Of a stretch of 43,681 nt of DNA, positions 42,167 through 43,681 are shown piece by piece. The DNA is taken from NCBI GenBank assembly GCA_016791145.1, contig JAEUNJ010000036.1:1-43681 (forward strand), given 5' to 3'. Both the position numbers and the translations under genes were made by a program. Numbering within the stretch: position 1 is the first letter of the stretch; the number at the start of each line of letters is the position of its first letter. Source of the DNA: Rhodocyclaceae bacterium (GTDB lineage Bacteria; Pseudomonadota; Gammaproteobacteria; Burkholderiales; Rhodocyclaceae). Below the pieces are notes generated by a model, which was given only the letters and a program-made list of their open reading frames with translations, did not search any database and was not told the origin of the DNA.

Positions 42167-42955
42167 TCAGGCGAACAGGGCGGTGAGTGCGGCACCGGGG
42201 GAGGCCGCGCGCATGAAAGCCTCCCCCACCAGGAAGGCCCCGACCCCCCGGTCCCGCATCCGGCCCACGTCGGCCGGGGCCAGGATGCCGGATTCCGTGA
42301 CCACGATCCGGTCGGCGGGAATGCGGCCGAGTTGCCCGAGCGTGGTCTCCAGGCTGACCTCGAAGGTCCGCAGGTTGCGGTTGTTGATGCCGATCAGCGG
42401 CGTATGCAGATTCAAGGCGCGATCCACCTCGCCGGCGTCGTGGGCCTCCACCAGCACCGCCATCCCCAGGTCTCCGGCGACGGCCTCCATTTCCGCCATT
42501 TCCGCGTCGGACAGGGCGGCGACGATCAGCAGGATGGCGTCCGCGCCCATGGCGCGGGCCTCGAAGACCTGGTAGGGATCCACGAGGAAGTCCTTGCGCA
42601 GGACCGGCAGGGCGCAGGCCCCGCGGGCCGCCCGCAGGTACTCGGGGGCGCCCTGGAAGAACTCGCGGTCGGTGAGGACGGACAGGCAGGCGGCGCCGTG
42701 CGCCGCGTAATCCGCGGCGATCTCCGCCGGCCGGAAATCCTCCCGCAGCACGCCCTTCGACGGGCTCGCCTTCTTGATCTCGGCGATCACCGCCGGCCGG
42801 CCGGCCGCCAGCTTCGCGCGGATGGCCCCCGTGAAATCCCTGGCCGGGGCCTGGGCCAGCGCCTCGGCACGCGTCGCCGCGAGGTCCCTCGCGGCCTTCG
42901 CCGCGGCCACTTCCCCGCGCTTGACGGCGAGGATCTTGTTCAGGATGTCGGACAT
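42167..42955 (-). CDS. trpC: Indole-3-glycerol phosphate synthase
   Basis: TrpC closes the ring to indole-3-glycerol phosphate in tryptophan synthesis. The 262-residue single-function TIM barrel starts [20 protein letters not shown] and has [18 protein letters not shown] near 55, [12 protein letters not shown] near 90, [13 protein letters not shown] near 118, [12 protein letters not shown] near 188 and VTESGI near 220, holding the catalytic Lys, Glu and Asn positions. AGGA lies just before the ATG (about 42958–42962), between the start and the inverted repeat of the neighbouring insertion. It is normally directly after trpD; here 479 bp separate them. Confidence 0.96.
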   Translation of the reverse strand: MSDILNKILAVKRGEVAAAKAARDLAATRAEALAQAPARDFTGAIRAKLAAGRPAVIAEIKKASPSKGVLREDFRPAEIAADYAAHGAACLSVLTDREFFQGAPEYLRAARGACALPVLRKDFLVDPYQVFEARAMGADAILLIVAALSDAEMAEMEAVAGDLGMAVLVEAHDAGEVDRALNLHTPLIGINNRNLRTFEVSLETTLGQLGRIPADRIVVTESGILAPADVGRMRDRGVGAFLVGEAFMRAASPGAALTALFA

Positions 42956-42964
42956 TTTTTCCTA

Positions 42965-42994
42965 ACCACCAAGGACACAAAGGACACCAAGAAA
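42965..42994 (+). repeat. 30-bp terminal inverted repeat, left copy
   Basis: Contains AAGGACACAAAGGACAC (42971–42987), itself two near-tandem GGACAC units. It is the reverse complement of 43397–43426 with 28 of 30 matches, the two differences being C in place of G at the same relative spots. It lies 9 bp from the trpC start. Confidence 0.92.
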
Positions 42995-43007
42995 ACCAGA
43001 TCTTTCC

Positions 43008-43397
43008 TCAGTATGCGATTCGCCGCATGCCTTCACGCAACAGACGGACGTGGAAATTCAATAGCAGCCCCAGACGCAATCCGGAAAGTTTGAGATAGGT
43101 AATCAGCTGCGCCTCGTGGATCGGCAGCAGCGTTTCCACCGCCTTCAGTTCCACGATCACGCGGTCTTCGACCAACAGGTCAACCCGGAACCCGGCATCG
43201 AGCTGCACTCCGTCGTATCGAACGGGAAGGGTGACCTGGGCACGGAAGGATATTCCGCGTTTGGCGAGTTCGTGGGCAAGACAGGCCTCGTACACCGACT
43301 CGAGAAGGCCGGGCCCCAACGCCTTTTGCACGCGCAATGCCGCATCGACGACGGCCGCGGCCGCCGCCTCCGCACGGTCATCGCCTTGGCATTGCAT
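43008..43397 (-). CDS. GxxExxY protein (PD-(D/E)XK nuclease-like) inserted between trpD and trpC
   Basis: A 129-residue protein with the name-giving GPGLLESVYEACL motif near residue 28 and a later GFRVDLLVEDRVIVELKAVE (about 68–88), in which Asp and the E-x-K spacing match the PD-(D/E)XK nuclease core. The family is widespread and sporadic, and its function has not been settled. The gene is tightly framed by 30-bp inverted repeats (42965–42994 and 43397–43426); its ATG shares one base with the right repeat. No ribosome-binding site is obvious apart from the purine-poor repeat. It does not belong to the tryptophan pathway. Confidence 0.9.
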   Translation of the reverse strand: MQCQGDDRAEAAAAAVVDAALRVQKALGPGLLESVYEACLAHELAKRGISFRAQVTLPVRYDGVQLDAGFRVDLLVEDRVIVELKAVETLLPIHEAQLITYLKLSGLRLGLLLNFHVRLLREGMRRIAY

Positions 43398-43426
43398 TTC
43401 TTCGTGTCCTTTGTGTCCTTCGTGGT
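43397..43426 (+). repeat. 30-bp terminal inverted repeat, right copy
   Basis: Reverse complement of the left copy (GTGTCCTTTGTGTCCTT at 43404–43420 in the forward sense). It ends 8 bp before the trpD stop codon. Confidence 0.92.
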
Positions 43427-43434
43427 GGAAGGAT

Positions 43435-43681
43435 TCAAGCCGCGATCCGCTTCGTGCAGGCGACGAACTCCTCCAGCTTCGCCCGCGCCGCGCCGCTGGC
43501 CAGGGTTTCCCTCGCCTTGGCGATGCCCGTGGGGATGTCCGGCGCCAGGTTCGCGGTGTAGAGGGCGGTGCCGGCGTTCAGGGTGACGATCTCGCGGGGC
43601 GTGCCGGGCCGGTTGTCCAGGGCCTCCAGCAGCATCTCCTTCGACTCGGCCGCGTCGGCCACCTTGAGCCCGCGGTTGGAG
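43435..43681 (-). CDS. trpD: Anthranilate phosphoribosyltransferase, C-terminal part
   Basis: The last 81 residues of TrpD are present; the gene begins beyond the window. [20 protein letters not shown], then [19 protein letters not shown], and [13 protein letters not shown] match the end of the family, including the conserved NAG/ALY segment. TrpD transfers phosphoribose to anthranilate. It would be directly followed by trpC but for the 462-bp unit with the GxxExxY gene. Confidence 0.92.
   Translation of the reverse strand, partial: SNRGLKVADAAESKEMLLEALDNRPGTPREIVTLNAGTALYTANLAPDIPTGIAKARETLASGAARAKLEEFVACTKRIAA

Overview
The window reads as chromosomal DNA of a high-GC Gram-negative bacterium, most likely a betaproteobacterium (Rhodocyclales or a relative). 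This rests on gene order (uvrA–MFS–ssb; rsmI divergent from yraN–diaA/gmhA–dolP; a complete mraZ-to-ftsZ division and cell-wall cluster followed by lpxC, dciA, an M23 peptidase and secA), a Porin_4-type outer-membrane porin, LpxC, heptose-synthesis genes and strong G/C preference at third codon positions. The assignment is an inference from gene order and protein character; no 16S rRNA or tRNA gene was seen.

Layout. 1–3155 (minus): uvrA and a downstream partial unknown gene. 3238–6447 (plus): a YajR-like MFS transporter, ssb, and a membrane-anchored TAXI-type binding protein. 6504–9136 (minus): a tightly overlapping set yraN, a HIRAN-domain protein, a SIS isomerase (gmhA/diaA), the lipoprotein dolP and rfaE2. 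9135–12329 (plus): rsmI, pyrC, a lipoprotein and a DUF3025 protein, then the RNase P RNA gene rnpB (12339–12771).

13058–32222 is the envelope core. A well-formed sigma70-type promoter (TTGACC, 17 bp, TATAGT) is followed by four MraZ-type boxes with exact 10-bp periodicity and then mraZ, rsmH, ftsL, ftsI, murE, murF, mraY, murD, ftsW, murG, murC, murB, ddl, ftsQ, ftsA, ftsZ, lpxC and a small membrane protein. Nearly all these genes overlap or are a few bases apart, and many start with GTG inside the preceding stop codon (GTGA), implying translational coupling from peptidoglycan precursor synthesis through divisome assembly to lipid A synthesis. dciA (minus) and an M23 peptidase (plus) diverge, then secA follows.

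36583–43681 is more mosaic. mtnA is followed by a small unknown gene, a nucleotidyltransferase and a FucA-like class II aldolase; mtnA plus the aldolase fit a dihydroxyacetone-phosphate shunt for 5'-deoxynucleoside salvage, with a toxin–antitoxin-like pair lodged between them. A Phd/VapC pair with an 18-bp palindrome over its promoter and a HEPN/MNT pair follow. A porin with a clear intrinsic terminator comes next, then the trp genes trpC and (partial) trpD, which are separated by a PD-(D/E)XK-type GxxExxY gene framed by 30-bp inverted repeats.

Points most worth a second look are the inverted-repeat-framed GxxExxY unit inside the trp operon, the interrupted mtnA–aldolase operon, the exact 37-bp duplication of the ftsZ 3' end, and the repeat-filled mraY–murD gap. 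No CRISPR array, integrase or transposase was found.
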